Shown: in pieces, positions 31,047 through 42,959 of the stretch
Position numbering within the stretch: position 1 is the first letter of the stretch
How the letters are laid out: each line of letters begins with the position of its first letter
Assembly: GCF_040869045.1 (NCBI RefSeq)
Contig: NC_090319.1
Span: 262,896,897-262,960,896 of the forward strand
Source of the DNA: Eurosta solidaginis
Lineage: Eukaryota; Arthropoda; Insecta; Diptera; Tephritidae
Direction: 5' to 3'
DNA length: 64,000 bases
Notes under the pieces: model-generated
What the model was told of the DNA's origin: nothing
Databases searched by the model: none
What the model saw: only the letters and a program-made list of their open reading frames with translations
Made by a program: the position numbers and the translations under genes

Positions 31047-34000
31047 TCATACTCAGCGTGCTTTGCACACAGAGTATATTAAAATTGATTGGATAACGGT
31101 TGGTTTTACAGGTATAAAGGAATCGAGATAGATATAGACTTCCATATATCAAAATCATCAGTATCGAAAAAACATTTGATTGAGCCATGTCCGTCCGTTC
31201 GTCCGTCCGTCCGTTAACACGATAACTTGAGTAAATTTTGAGGTGTATCTTGATTAAATTTGGTATGTAGGTTCCTGGGCACTCATCTCAGATCGCTATT
31301 TAAAATGGACGATATCGGAATATAACCACGCCCACTTTTTCGATATCGGAAATTTCGAAAAACAGAAAAAATGCGAGAATTCATTACCAAAGAAGGATAA
31401 GCGGTGGAACTTAGTATGTGGGTAGACCTTATGACGGAGAATAGAAAATTAGTAAAATTTTGGACAAAGGGCGTGGCACCGCCAACTTTTAAAAGAAGGT
31501 AATTTAAAAGTTTTGCAAGCTGTAATTTGGTAGTCGTTGAAGGTATCATGAAGAAATTTGCCAGAAACGTTACTACTATTACAATATATGTGCTGAATAA
31601 AAATTTGCAAAACCGGATGAAGAACACGCCTACTTTAAAAAAAAAAAATTAAAGTCAAATTTTAACAAAAAATTTAATATCTTTACAGTTTATAAGTAAA
31701 TTATGTCAACATTCAACCCCAGTAATGATATGGTTCAACAAAATACAAAATTAAAAGAACATTTCAAAATGGGCGTGGCTCCGCCCTTTTTCATTTAATT
31801 TGTCTAGAATACTTTTAATGCCATAAGTCGAACAAAAATTGACCAATTTGATTTTTGATAGGCGCATAGATTCTTTGATGATAATTGTTTTCTGTGAAAA
31901 TGGGCGAAATCGGTTGAAGCCACGCCCAGTTTTTATACACAGTCGACCCTATGTGCTTCCGCTTGGCAATTAATACGATAACTTTAGCAAAAATCGATGT
32001 ATCTTTACTAAACTTAGTTCACGTAATTACCTCAACTCACTTTATCTTGGTATAAAAATGGCCGAAATCCGACTATGACCACACCCACTTTTTCGATATC
32101 GAAAATTACGAAAAATGAAAAAAATACCATAATTCTATACGAAATACGAAAAAAGGGGCGAATATCGTAATTGGATTGGTTTATTGACGCAAAATTTAAC
32201 TTTAGAAAAAACCTTGTAAAATGGGTGTGACACCTACCATATTAAGTAGAATAAAATGAAAAAGTTCTGCAGGGCGAAATCAAAAGCCCTTGGAATATTG
32301 GCAGGAATACTGTTCGTGGTTTTACATACATAAATAAATTAGCGGTACCCGACAGATGATATTCTGGGTCGCCCTGGTCCGCATTTTGTTCGATATCTCG
32401 AAAACGTCTTCACATATACAACTAAAGGCCACACGCTTTTAAAACCCTCATTAATACCTTTAATTTGATACCCATATCATACAAACACATTATAGAGTCA
32501 ACCCTGGTCCACCCTAATGGCGATATCTCGAAAAGGCGTCCACCTATAGAACTGAGGCCCACTCCTTTTTGAAATACCCACTAACACCTTTCATTTGATA
32601 CCCATATCGTACAAACACATTCTAGAGGCACCCCTGGTCCACCTTTATGGCGATATCTAGAAAAGGCGTCCACCTATAGAACTAAGGCTCACTCTCTTTT
32701 AAAATATTAATTAACATCATTCATTTCATACCCATATCGTACAAACACATTCTAGAGTCACCCCTGGCCCACCTCTATGGCGATATCTCGAAAAGGCGTC
32801 CACCCATAGAACTAAGGCACACTCCCTTTTAAAATACTCACTAACACCTTTCATTTGATACCCATATAGTACAAACACATTCTAGAGGCACCCCTGGTCC
32901 ACCTTTATGGCGATATCTAGAAAAGGCGTCCACCTGTAGAACTAAGGGCCAATCCCTTTTAAAATACTCACTAACACCTTTCATTTGATACCCATATCGT
33001 GCAAGCAACTTCTAGAGTCACCCCTGGTCCACCTCTATGGCGATATCTCGAAAAGGCGTCCACCCATAGAACTAAGGCCTACTCCCTTTTAAAATACTCA
33101 ATAACACCTTTCATTTGATACCCATATCGTACAAACACCTTCTAGAGTCACCCCTTGTCCACCTTTATGGGGATATCTGGAAAAGGCGTCCACCTATAGA
33201 ACTAAGGTTCACTCTCTTTTAAAATACTAATTAACACCATTCATTTCATACCCATATCGTACAAACACATTCTAGAGGCACCCTTGGTCCACCTTTATGG
33301 CGATATCTCGAAAAGGTGTCCACCCATAGAACTAAGGCCCACTCCCTTTTAAAATACTCACTAACACCTTTCATTTGATACCCATACCATAAAAACAAAT
33401 TCTAGAGTCACCCCTGGTCCACCCCTATGGGGATATCTCGAAAAGGCGTCCACCTATAGAACTAAGGCCCACTCCCTTTTAAAATACTCATTAGCACCTT
33501 TCATTTCATACCCATATCGTACAAACAAATTCTAGAGTCACCCCTGGCCCACCCCTATGGGGATATCTCGAAAAGGCGTCCACCTATAGAACCAAGGCCC
33601 ACTCCCTTTTAAAATACTCATTAACACCTTTCATTTGATTCCCATATCTTACAAACACATTCTAGAGTCACCCTGGCCCACCCTAATGGCGATATCTCGA
33701 AAAGGCGTCCACCTATAGAACCAAGGCCCACTCCCTTTTAAAATACTCATTAACACCTTTCATTTGATTCCCATATCTTACAAACACATTCTAGAGTCGC
33801 CCCTGGTCCACCTCTATGGTGATTTTTCGAAAAGGCGTCCACCTATAGAACTAAAGCCCTCTCTCTTTTAAGATACTCCTTAACAACATTCGTTTCATAC
33901 CCATATCGTACAAACACATTCTAGAGTCACCCCTGGTCCACCTTTATTGCGATATCTCGAAAAGGCGTCCACCTATGGATCTAAGGATTACTCCCTTTTA

Positions 34001-34152
34001 AAATACTCATTAATACCTTCCATTTGATACCCATGTCATACAAACACATTCCAGGGTTACCCTAGGTTCATTTTCCCTTATTTTGTCTCCAAAGCTCTCA
34101 GCTGAGTATGTAATGTTCGGTTACACCCGAACTTAGCCTTCCTTACTTGTTT
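31047..34152 (+). mobile_element. HINE2: DINE-1-like element with satellite core
   Basis: Plus-strand copy. The 5' end ATACTCAGCGTG...GAGTAT (31048-31077) is followed by the ATGTCCGTCCGTTCG tract and repeated ACCACGCCCAC motifs (31190-32260). The satellite array spans about 32400-34040, and the 3' end has GCTGAGTATG and the GTTCGGTTACACCCGAAC hairpin (34115-34132). About 3.1 kb. Ends at CCTTACTTGTT. Confidence 0.85.
32400..34040. repeat. Satellite array inside HINE2, about 130-bp units
   Basis: About 12 units, reverse complementary to those in HINE1 (GATACCCATATCGTACAAAC, CTCGAAAAGGCGTCCACC). More diverged among themselves than the HINE1 core. Confidence 0.9.
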
Positions 34153-34184
34153 TATTCTAAAATAAGGACTAATTTTTATTATTG

Positions 34185-35133
34185 TTATACCCAGCTGTAC
34201 TTGTACACAGGGTATTATAAGTTTGATTGGATAACGGTTGGTTGTACAGATATAAAGGAATCGTGATAGATATAGACTTCCATATATCAAAATCATCAGT
34301 ATCTAAAAAACAATTTGATTAAGCCATGTCCGTGCGTCCGTCCGTCCGTCTGTCCGCTAACACGATAACTTGGGTAAATATTGAGATATCACCAAATTTG
34401 GTACGCGAGCTTATCTGGACCCAGAATAGATGGATATTGAAAATGAGCGAAATCGGTTGATAACCATGCCCACTTTTTTATATATAACATTTTTCAAAAC
34501 ACAAAAAACCTGATTATTTAGTAACTAATACACCTAGAATGTTGAAATTTGACGTGTGGACTGATATTGAGACTCTTGATAAAAATTTGGAAAAAAAGTT
34601 TTAAATGGGCGTGGCACCGCCCACTTGCGATAAAATCAATTTTACAAATATTATTAGTAATAAATCAATAATCGTTAAACCTATCATAACAAAATTCGGA
34701 AGAGAGGTTGCCTTTATTTTAAGGAATGCTTTGAAGAAAAATTAACGAAATCGGTTAACGACCACGCCCACTTTTATATAAAAGATTTTTGAAACGGTCT
34801 TGGAGGAATAAAATAAGCTATATCTTTGCAAAAAGGAGCTTTATATCAATGGTATTTCGTTTTCCGAGTGTATTTATAAAAATAAATAGGAAAAACTTCA
34901 AATTTTAAAAATTTAAAAATGGGCGTGACACCGCACCTTTTATGACTAAGCAATATTCTAGGTTTTGGGAGCCATAAGTCGAAGAAAATTAGTTCAGAAT
35001 AGTATGTATGTATATTTATTATTGAGCAGCCTTGTAACACTATTATGCACACAAAACTAACAACAACAGCATTTCAAGTGTACAGCTGGGTATGTAATGT
35101 TCGGTTTCACCCGAACTTAGATTTCCTTATTTG
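34185..35133 (+). mobile_element. HINE3: short DINE-1-like element without satellite core
   Basis: A 0.95-kb copy of a second subfamily. It has perfect inverted subterminal repeats ATACCCAGCTGTAC (34187-34200) and GTACAGCTGGGTAT (35080-35093), the ATGTCCGTGCGTCCG tract (34325), CACGCCCAC motifs and a GTTCGGTTTCACCCGAAC hairpin (about 35098-35115). It lies 32 bp after HINE2 in the same orientation. Confidence 0.85.
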
Positions 35134-35403
35134 TTTTTGATTATTTTTTTATGGTAAATAATTATGAAATTTTTTTTAATTAACTAATTATTTACTGCAA
35201 GGTCATGTACAAAAATTGTTTTATTTTTAAAATTAACAATAGCAAAGAAATTAATAATGATTAACATTAAGGGCAATTAAACAGGTTTGGTTTGATATGT
35301 GTATGTAATTACTCCTTAGTATTTTATGAAATTTGCTAGGCCAGACAGAATCTTATACTACATAGAGTTCTGAGAGAAGAGCGGGAGAGAAGGGTGCATT
35401 GGC
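35134..35403. other. AT-rich intron spacer
   Basis: AT-rich DNA similar in style to 30340-30740; nothing else recognised. Confidence 0.45.
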
Positions 35404-35640
35404 TTTTTGTAAGCGGTACTGCCCCATGGCAGTAATTTGGCAAACACCCCCAGTAAATTTCTGTCATTAAAGGCTTCTCAATGAAAATTCATCTGCCTTA
35501 CAGTTGTCGTTGGGAGTCGGTATAAAACATGTTGGTCCTGCTGCGCAGGAGCACGACGCTAATTGGAAGAGAAGCTCGGCTTAGATCTCCTCGGATTTGA
35601 ATCGCATCAAATATTTTATTTTTTATTTTTAAATTGTGAT
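35404..35640 (+). mobile_element. SINE fragment, 5'-truncated
   Basis: Matches the body of the SINE at 13722-14084: TTTGTAAGCGG, GGCAAACACCC, CTCAATGAAAATTCATCTGCC, GTCGGTATAAAACATG, GGAGCACGACGC and AATTGGAAGAGAAGCTCGGC. The tRNA-like head is missing. Directly followed by the MITE copy 1 region. Confidence 0.78.
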
Positions 35641-35665
35641 GCAAAACGAAGCACAATATTTATTT

Positions 35666-36197
35666 ATACTAGGTTCAAACACACACCAAATTGGCAATTT
35701 ATACTATTTGGGCAATTTATTACGCAATTTGTCATATAATAAATTGTAATAATAAATTGCCAATTTAAAAAAAATTGCGTAATAAATTGTTTCAAACTAC
35801 AAATGCAACATTGTAAAGTGTGTTTATTGAGTATATTTAAAAGTCACTTACGCATGGCTGAACTATATGGTTGGCTCATCTCATCAGCTGATCTTATATC
35901 TTTCATTTCACTGGAGTAGGGATTGTCAAAAGAAGATGGCAAACTCAAAATGAAACCAAAACATTGAACACATTTTTTACAACACACAAAAATTTCAAAG
36001 TTTTATGTTTTCATTCCATATCATTCGCCTAATACCAACACGCACATTTTGACAGTCTGAACAAAGGTATGCTCTTGCTGTAGAGATGAGCCAACCAGCT
36101 ATCAAATTACTATTGTGTAAGCTAAATCTAGTTGTATGAACAGCACTCAATTCAAATCGAAATTTCCTCAATTTATTTTTCTGTTTGAACATAGTAT
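35666..36197. mobile_element. MITE-M copy 1 (532 bp)
   Basis: Non-coding element with imperfect terminal inverted repeats ATACTAGGTTCAAACA and TGTTTGAACATAGTAT. The left third contains internal palindromic AATTTATTACGCAATT-like blocks. Copy 2 is at 43636-44169, about 95% identical by eye. The superfamily is unclear; a TA duplication is suggested by copy 2 only. Confidence 0.85.
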
Positions 36198-36699
36198 TAT
36201 AGCACTGCAGGGAAATGATATTGACTTTTAATATTCAGCTGTTTGATCAGCTGTTGTTCCCTCAGCTGGCCTATGTTTTCTGTGCTGTTGTATTACAGTA
36301 TAGTTTAGGCGCAGACGAAGTCGCTTACTGTTATAACGCTGCGTTACAACCGTGAATGACTTTAGCGATTAAAGGACAATAAGCACCAAGATTTACGATA
36401 CCGGAGATATTTATTATTGGTGTATTTAGCTCAAATTGTTGCAAGGTAGTTATAGGCCAATGAAAAATGTAAATAAGAAGAATACATTGACTGTTAGCCT
36501 CTTACATTCAATTTATTTAACCTATTACAAGTATGTTGTCTTCACTTCAAAGACTATGACCTTGAAAGCAACGCTCAGTGAAAATATTCTATTACTTGTG
36601 CTTATATATATTCCTTCTGGTTCTTCTTCATATGCTTATTCATATGAAGCAGTGGTGCACTATGCCGGCAGAGCTTCGAGTACAAACGCAACAACTCTT
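36198..36699. other. Intron sequence, no gene recognised
   Basis: Unique-looking intronic DNA; a 92-aa open stretch at 36436-36714 has no recognised homology. Confidence 0.5.
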
Positions 36700-38325
36700 T
36701 TTACGCTCAGCTGAGCAGAGCTCACAGAGTATATTAACTTTGTTCGCATAACGGCAATCCGTAACGGCATAAACTAAACGAGATAGATATAGACTTCGAT
36801 ATATCAAAATGATCTGGGTGAAAAAAAATATTTATTTAGCCATGTCCGTCCGTCCGTCCGTAAACACGATAACTTGAGTAAATTTTTAGGTATCTCGATG
36901 AAATTTGGTATGTAGATTCTTGGGTACCCATCTCAGATCGCTATTTAAAATGAACGAAATCGGACTATAACTACGCCCACTTTTTCGATATCGAAAATTT
37001 CGAAAAATCCAAAAAGTGCGATAATTCATTACCAAAGACGGATAAAGCGATGAAACTTGGTAGGTGGGTTGACCTTATGACTTTTGAAAGAAGGTAATTT
37101 GAAAGTTTTGCAAGCCGTAATTTGACACTCGTTAAAGATAACATGATGAAATTTGGCACGAGCGTTACTTCTGTTACTGTATATGTATTAAATAAAAGTT
37201 AGCTACATCGGATGAAGCCCCCTTCTAAGAAAAAAACTTTTTAAGTAAAATTTTAACAAAAAATTGATTATCTTTACAGCATATAAGTAAATTATGTAAA
37301 CATTCAACTCCAGTAATTATATGGTGCAACAAAATACAAAATTTAAAGGAAATTTCAAAATGAGCGTAGCTCCGCCCTTTTTCATTTAATTTGTCTAGAA
37401 TACTTTTAACAATATAAGTCGAACAAAAATTACCAATCCTTGTGAAATTTGGTAAGCTTCTATGATGATAACTGTTTTCTGTCAAAATGGGCGAAATCGG
37501 TTGAAGCCACGCCCAGTTTTTATACACAGTCGACCACTGTCCTTCCGCTCGGCCGTTAACACGATTAATTGAGCAAAAATCGATTTATCTTTACTAAACT
37601 GAGTTCACGTACTTATCTAAACTCACTTTATCTTGGCACAAAAAATGGCTGAAATCCGACTATCACCACGACCACTTTTTCGATATCGAAAATTACGAAA
37701 AATTAAAAAAATTCCATAATTCTATACGAAATATGGAAAAAGGAATGAAACATTGTAATTCGATTGGTTTATTGACGCAAAATATAACTTTAGAAAAAAC
37801 TTTGTAAAATGGGTGTGACACCTCCCATATTAAGTAGAATAAAATGAAAAAGTTCTACATGGCGAAACCAAAAGCCCTTGGAGTCTTGGCAGGAATGCTG
37901 TTCGTGGTATTACATATATAAATAAATTAGCGGTACCCGACAGATGATGTTCTGGGTCACCCTGGTCCAAATTTTGTCGATATCTCGAAAACGCCTTCAC
38001 ACGTACAACTAAGGATCACTCCCTTTTTGAAACCCTCATTAATACCTTTAAGTTGATACCCAAATCATACAAACACATTCTAGAGTCACCCCTGGTCCAC
38101 CTTTATGGCGATATCTCGAAAAGGCCCACTCCCTTTAAAAATACTCATTAGCACCTTTCATTTGATACTCATATCGTACAAACAAATTCTATGTCATACA
38201 AACACATTCCAGGGTTACCGTACGTTCATTTTCCTACATGGTGATTTTCCCTTATTTTGTCTCCAAAGCTCTCAGCAGACTATGTAATGTTCGGTTACAC
38301 CCGAACTTAGCCTTCCTTACTTATT
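36700..38325 (+). mobile_element. HINE4: DINE-1-like element with satellite almost deleted
   Basis: Plus-strand copy with the 5' GCTCAGCTGAGCAGAGCTCAC...GAGTAT end broken into CTCAGCTGAGC and GAGCTCAC parts, the CCGTCCGTCCGTCCG tract (36844-36860), CACGCCCA-type motifs and the 3' hairpin GTTCGGTTACACCCGAAC (38289-38306). Only remnants of the satellite survive (38020-38200), with a junction joining two distant units, consistent with unequal exchange. Confidence 0.83.
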
Positions 38326-38767
38326 GTAGTAGTATGTGTTTACATTTGGATTATTTGAGCATAGAATTCTCGATTGCGATGTTTACTGCTTGAAGCATTG
38401 TGAATGAAACTAAGTGTGATATCTTCTGCATAGACGTCAAAATTCCAAAGTGATTGGATCACCTGATTTCTAATTGACTATCGCTGTCTCATTCTGTATC
38501 TCTTTCTATCACCCGCTGAAGATAGGCGGCCCTATGCGCCGCCATATTGAACACCCTGTCAAAACGCTAAAAAGTAGCCATATTGACCATCCTGTCAGGC
38601 AGTTGACAGATAATATATCACACTTACAGCCTTACAAGCCTTTTCGCTGACAAATTGTCAATAAGTCAAACGCTCTTGATAATTTAATTTATACGGATAA
38701 ACTTAAATTAGAATTCTGTTATTGTGCGATCGAGAGAAAATGGAAGATTTATTACTTTTTCTATTAT
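38326..38767. other. Intron sequence, no gene recognised
   Basis: Intronic DNA with two related segments CCATATTGAACACCCTGTCA and CCATATTGACCATCCTGTCA (38544-38606). No gene or mobile element assigned. Confidence 0.45.
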
Positions 38768-39893
38768 TGTGGGAAGATCCTTTGGGGATTTTGGGGGTAA
38801 TTTTAGGACGGTTTTGGGAACTCCCTCGGGGTCATTTGGGGGACATTCCGGGATGGTTTTGGGGTTTCCATTGGGTGCTCCCGGGGTCATTTGGGGGTCG
38901 TTCCTGTATCGTTTTGGGGACTCCCTCGGGATCATTTGGGGATCATTCCGGTACAGTTTTGGGGACTCCCTCGGGGCATTTGGGGGTCGTTCCGGGATGT
39001 TTATGGGGACTCTCTCGGGATCATTTGGGGATCATTCCGGTACAGTTTTGGGGACTCCCTCGGGGTATTTGGGGGTCGTTCCGGGATGTTTATGGGGACT
39101 CTCTCGGGGTCGTTTAGGGGTAATTTTGGCATGGCTTTGGGGACTCCCGCGGGGTCATTTGGGGATCATTACGGGGAGGTTTTGGGGAGTCCCTCGGGGT
39201 AATTTGGGGATCATTCAGGGACGGTTTTGGGGACCCCCTCGGGGCATTTGGGGGATATTCCGGGATGGTTTTGGGGACTCCATCTGGTCGTCCCGGCTGC
39301 ATTTAGGGGTCGTTCCGGTATCTTTTTGGGGACTATCCGGAGGTCATTCCGGAATGGTTTTGGGGACTCCCTCGAGGTTATTTGGGGGTTATGTCCCCCA
39401 AATGACCACCAGAGAGTCTCCAAAAAGATCTCGGAACGACCCCTAAATGACACCGGGAGGACCCGATGGAATTCCCAAAACCATCCCAGAATTCTCCCAA
39501 ATGACTCCGAGGAAGTCCCTAAAAACATCCCGGCACGACCCCAATTCACCCTGGGAAGACCCCGAGGGAGTCGCCAAAACCACTCCGGAAAGACCCCGAG
39601 GGAGTCCCCATAAACATCGCGGAACGACCCCTAAATGACCCCGATGGAGTCCACAAAATCATCCCGGAGGACACCCAAATTATGCCGAGAGTCCCCAAAA
39701 AGATCCCGGAACGACCCCCAAATGCACCCGATTGGGACCCCAAAACAATCCCGCAATGTCCCCCAAATGACCCCGAGGGAGTCCCCAAACCCGTCCCAGA
39801 ATGATCCCCAAATGACCCCGAGGGAAAGCCCAAATGCCCCGAGGCAGTCCTCAAAGCCATGCCGAAATGACCCCCAAAAAACCCAGCGGATTA
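38768..39893. repeat. GC-rich palindromic array of about 45-bp repeats
   Basis: The left half (38768-39390) is a tandem array of imperfect units GGGGACTCCCTCGGGGTCAT followed by TTGGGGGTCGTTCCGGGATGGTTTT-like sequence. From about 39393 the same units continue as their reverse complement (CCCCAAATGACC, GAGGGAGTCCCC) to 39893. The whole is therefore a giant hairpin-like foldback with switch point GTTATGTCCCCC. Strongly G+C-rich in an AT-rich setting. Long open stretches on both strands are by-products of the array. Confidence 0.9.
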
Positions 39894-40127
39894 TTTTTTC
39901 CTATTCCAATTTCGGGGTTAGAAGCATAAAATGAGACATATCGCTCCAATTGCTCATGCGGAGCACGTTCCACTTTTGATTTCTTTGAAAAAACTATGAT
40001 TTTAAAATATTTGTTACAAAAAATTAAGAACAATATTTAACTCTTACGTTGATTAAATGAAAATAAAATACAGTCCATTAAAATAATAATTTATAAAATA
40101 AAAAAAAAATAACAAATTTAAAAAATC
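39894..40127. other. Intron spacer
   Basis: AT-rich DNA between the palindromic array and the SINE head; nothing else seen. Confidence 0.45.
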
Positions 40128-40205
40128 CTTGCTTGCAGTGGGCTTTGAACCCGCAACCCCAAACGTGTAAGCCGGGTACGTCATCCACTGTCCCACGACT
40201 CATAC
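40128..40205 (-). mobile_element. tRNA-like SINE head
   Basis: On the minus strand it reads as a degenerate tRNA: GTCGTGGGACAGTGGATGACG (shortened here: GACAGTGGATGACG box A region), an anticodon-like CTTACAC segment and box B GGTTCAAAGCC in GCGGGTTCAAAGCCCAC. Acceptor-stem pairing is poor, and the minus strand continues into an A/T-rich tail, so a tRNA-derived SINE is likelier than a functional tRNA gene. Confidence 0.55.
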
Positions 40206-40389
40206 ATCTACAATCGCGTCAAATTACTCCCTTATAACTCACATTAAACTGCTCGCCCTCAACTGCCCCACGCTTAGCTAATTTAGTTCACCCCAATATG
40301 GTGAAAAGCACAGGTCGTAGAGCTTTTTAGAGTTGTCAAGCTATGCACAGAATAGCAATATTTGTCAACTTGATAAAAATCTTGATTAA

Positions 40390-40612
40390 GCTGGAGACAT
40401 TGGTGCTTTATCGGTAACCGTATCGGTAACCTTTTAACAGCTGATTCGACCAACCTTATGAGAATCAATGCAATCGATTATTGGTGCCGCTAAAGTCGTA
40501 ACCGTATCGTAGCCAACCAATTGGGTTTTGGTTTACCGTCGTAACGACAAACAGCTGATTACGTTAAGGATACGGATACAGCGATACGACATACGGCACC
40601 AATGACTCCAGC
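40390..40612. mobile_element. TTAA-flanked MITE (piggyBac-like candidate)
   Basis: A 223-bp non-coding element with inverted ends GCTGGAGACATTGGTGC and GCACCAATGACTCCAGC (one mismatch), bordered on both sides by TTAA (40386-40389 and 40613-40616). TTAA duplication is the hallmark of piggyBac-type insertion. The interior has GGTAACCGTATCGGTAACC-like palindromic blocks. Confidence 0.75.
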
Positions 40613-40854
40613 TTAACTTGTCAACTTATTGACAATTTGTCAAGTACACAGAATAACCCCGTTAGTTTGATTCACAATGGCTTGAAGTACAACCTAAGAC
40701 TGATTAGCTGCTTGTTTTGCTGAATCTGTATCGCTGCGCTCCTATGACATGTAGGTGAACGCCGAATAGTCTTAGGAAGCTCTACGAAGCTCCCGAGTAC
40801 ACCACTGATTTAAGTACATAATTTTAGGAGCCATATTGCTTAAGTACACTGAAT

Positions 40855-42159
40855 CAGTGTTGTCACTCTACCACTATAGTTGTAGATCTACCACTATTTA
40901 GGCTAAAATCCGGATCTACCACTCCTACCACTTTTTTTAAAAATCTACCACTTTTTTATTTGCCTGTATTTGACTATGTTTTTCATTTCACAATGGCATA
41001 AAATTAAGGTTTTTAAGTATGTTGCAAATTAAACGTAAAGCACACTCTGTATAAGTTTTTCAAATTTTCACCAAAGAAATGTGTGATTTAATAATACTTG
41101 CGTACCTTCGAAAGAACTTATACAATTTTATGTAAAATTTAACTTTATTGATGGGAAATTCGTGTCAAAAACTTTGTAATAATCGGATTTTTCGACTGCC
41201 GAGTGGAATATCGCCGTATCTCTGCCGCCGTTTCGAAAACGCCCTATCCAAGAAAATTTTGGAATAACGCCCTATTTCAGAACTTGTTTCAAAAACGCTT
41301 TTTCTCAGCTTAAATTTAATAAATTTGTGACAAGCTGGGACGTTTATGAAAAACATTTTGGGCGTTCTTCAATCGAGTTCTGAGATAGGTCGTTTTCAAA
41401 AGAAAAACTGAAATATGGTGTTTTTGAAAAACATTCTCAGATAGGCGTTCTCGAACTGACAGCCGAGATACGAGCGATATTCCAATCAGCCGTCGATTGC
41501 AGTATCCGATGGATGCCTTCGATGTCACGGATGAAAGTTGTAAGATTTAATAAATAAATTGTTTTAATGTACAAGTCTATTTCATTAGATTCGAGCTATT
41601 GGTATTCGTTGGATACCATTGAAGTAATTTGTTATTTTTAGGTTTCTTAGTAGTATTATTATATGTTTGAACTATGTGTTATGAAAAATGGAGTATTTGG
41701 AGACTGTAAATTAACTTTAGTCGTATCCACGCATGGTTTGTTAAAGTTCTTGGTCGGTAGTTCGCATTTGATTATCAATTTCAGCTGTTAAGGTTTTTGT
41801 AGTAAAAAAATGTTCAAACTTTTAAGACTAGTTCTTTGATAACTATTCAAATAGTTTATTACAAAAAAAAAAAAACGCTTAAAAACTACCGACTGCTATG
41901 AGAGTCCCACTATTATTTAATTATATTTTTTTATTTGATAAGGTCTAAAGCCTATACAGTACACATACTCTTCATACAGATGTTTATATGTATGTTGAAA
42001 TGCACTTAAAGTTGTTATGTTCGTTTTAATGGTTGAATAGTAATAATTTGAAAAAAATTGGTTTTAATGTTTTTGAAGATCCTACCAATATTTTTAGGAA
42101 ATCTACCACCCTTTTTTTGAAAATCTACCACTAAATAGATTTTAGAAGTGACAACACTG
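40855..42159. mobile_element. Non-autonomous hAT-type element (1305 bp)
   Basis: Perfect 8-bp target duplication CACTGAAT at 40847-40854 and 42160-42167, and perfect 13-bp terminal inverted repeats CAGTGTTGTCACT and AGTGACAACACTG. The CAGTG start and 8-bp duplication are typical of hAT elements. Both subterminal regions carry repeated ATCTACCAC/CTACCAC motifs (40870-40960, 42080-42135), possible transposase-binding sites. No transposase ORF, so it depends on a partner in trans. Confidence 0.9.
41193..41495. repeat. Inverted-repeat unit inside the hAT element
   Basis: Imperfect inverted arms of about 52 bp at 41193-41243 and 41444-41495, sharing TGGAATATCGC, GTATCTC and TTCGA-AACGCC. Between them AACGCC(C)TAT recurs. 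It may be a MITE nested in the hAT element or part of its body. Confidence 0.6.
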
Positions 42160-42167
42160 CACTGAAT

Positions 42168-42959
42168 AGACTTTAAAATATGAAGCTTTGATGGCAACTA
42201 CAAAGTGAATTGTTCATGTTTCATATCATTCAATTGTATCTTTAGCTATGCTTTTCACAAAAGTATTGAAGAGTTTGTTTGCGTAAAAATTTAGACCATT
42301 TATAGGCCTAAAGACATATGTACATGTGTGAAATAAAAGATGAATGAACTTACTTAGTTCTAATATTTTACCTAGGCTAAGGTTAACTGGAAATGTTGTA
42401 TTAACGTTGCAGCTTAATATATTTGTGGTCGTTACGTAATGGCCATTTTCTATTTTGTCATGTTCCGGCTTAGAATTTCATGTGTCTACTCTACTACATA
42501 CAAGAACATTTGTAAGCCATGTTTTTAGACCTTTTTTATGGTCATTATATGAGGACACAACGTTACAACCACAATGGAAAATTTTCTCATTCACTTGAAC
42601 AATAAAAGTATTGTTTGCCTGTGAAATGCTGATGCTTGACTTAATATGCATTACTAAAGTCGAGTTAAATGAGATAATGTGATGTGACATTGTGGTAGGA
42701 GCAGGATGTTATACTGTTAGATGCAGTTGTTAGCATACGTAGTGAGTTAATACCCAAATTAGGTTTAAGAGACATTCATTAAATCACTGACTTGTTATGA
42801 GGAAATTTTGTTAAAGACCTCAAAAAGATTATGTACGAAAAAGTTACAAGGCTTTAATGAAAAAAAAGAGTATAAAGGCAAATTACGTAACAAGAAACTT
42901 GAATGTAAATATATTGGTATGTAGGCAGCTGCGATGTAAGCACAAAATTTCTCGTTATA
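42168..42959. other. Intron sequence, no gene recognised
   Basis: AT-rich intronic DNA; open stretches on the minus strand (42690-42478) lack homology. Confidence 0.45.

Noticed and set aside
38722..39934. Long open frames on both strands in the GC-rich region
   Set aside because: By-products of the 45-bp palindromic array; they overlap in several frames and carry no domain.
40128..40205. Functional tRNA gene on the minus strand
   Set aside because: Acceptor and anticodon stems pair poorly and an A/T-rich tail follows; a SINE head is likelier.
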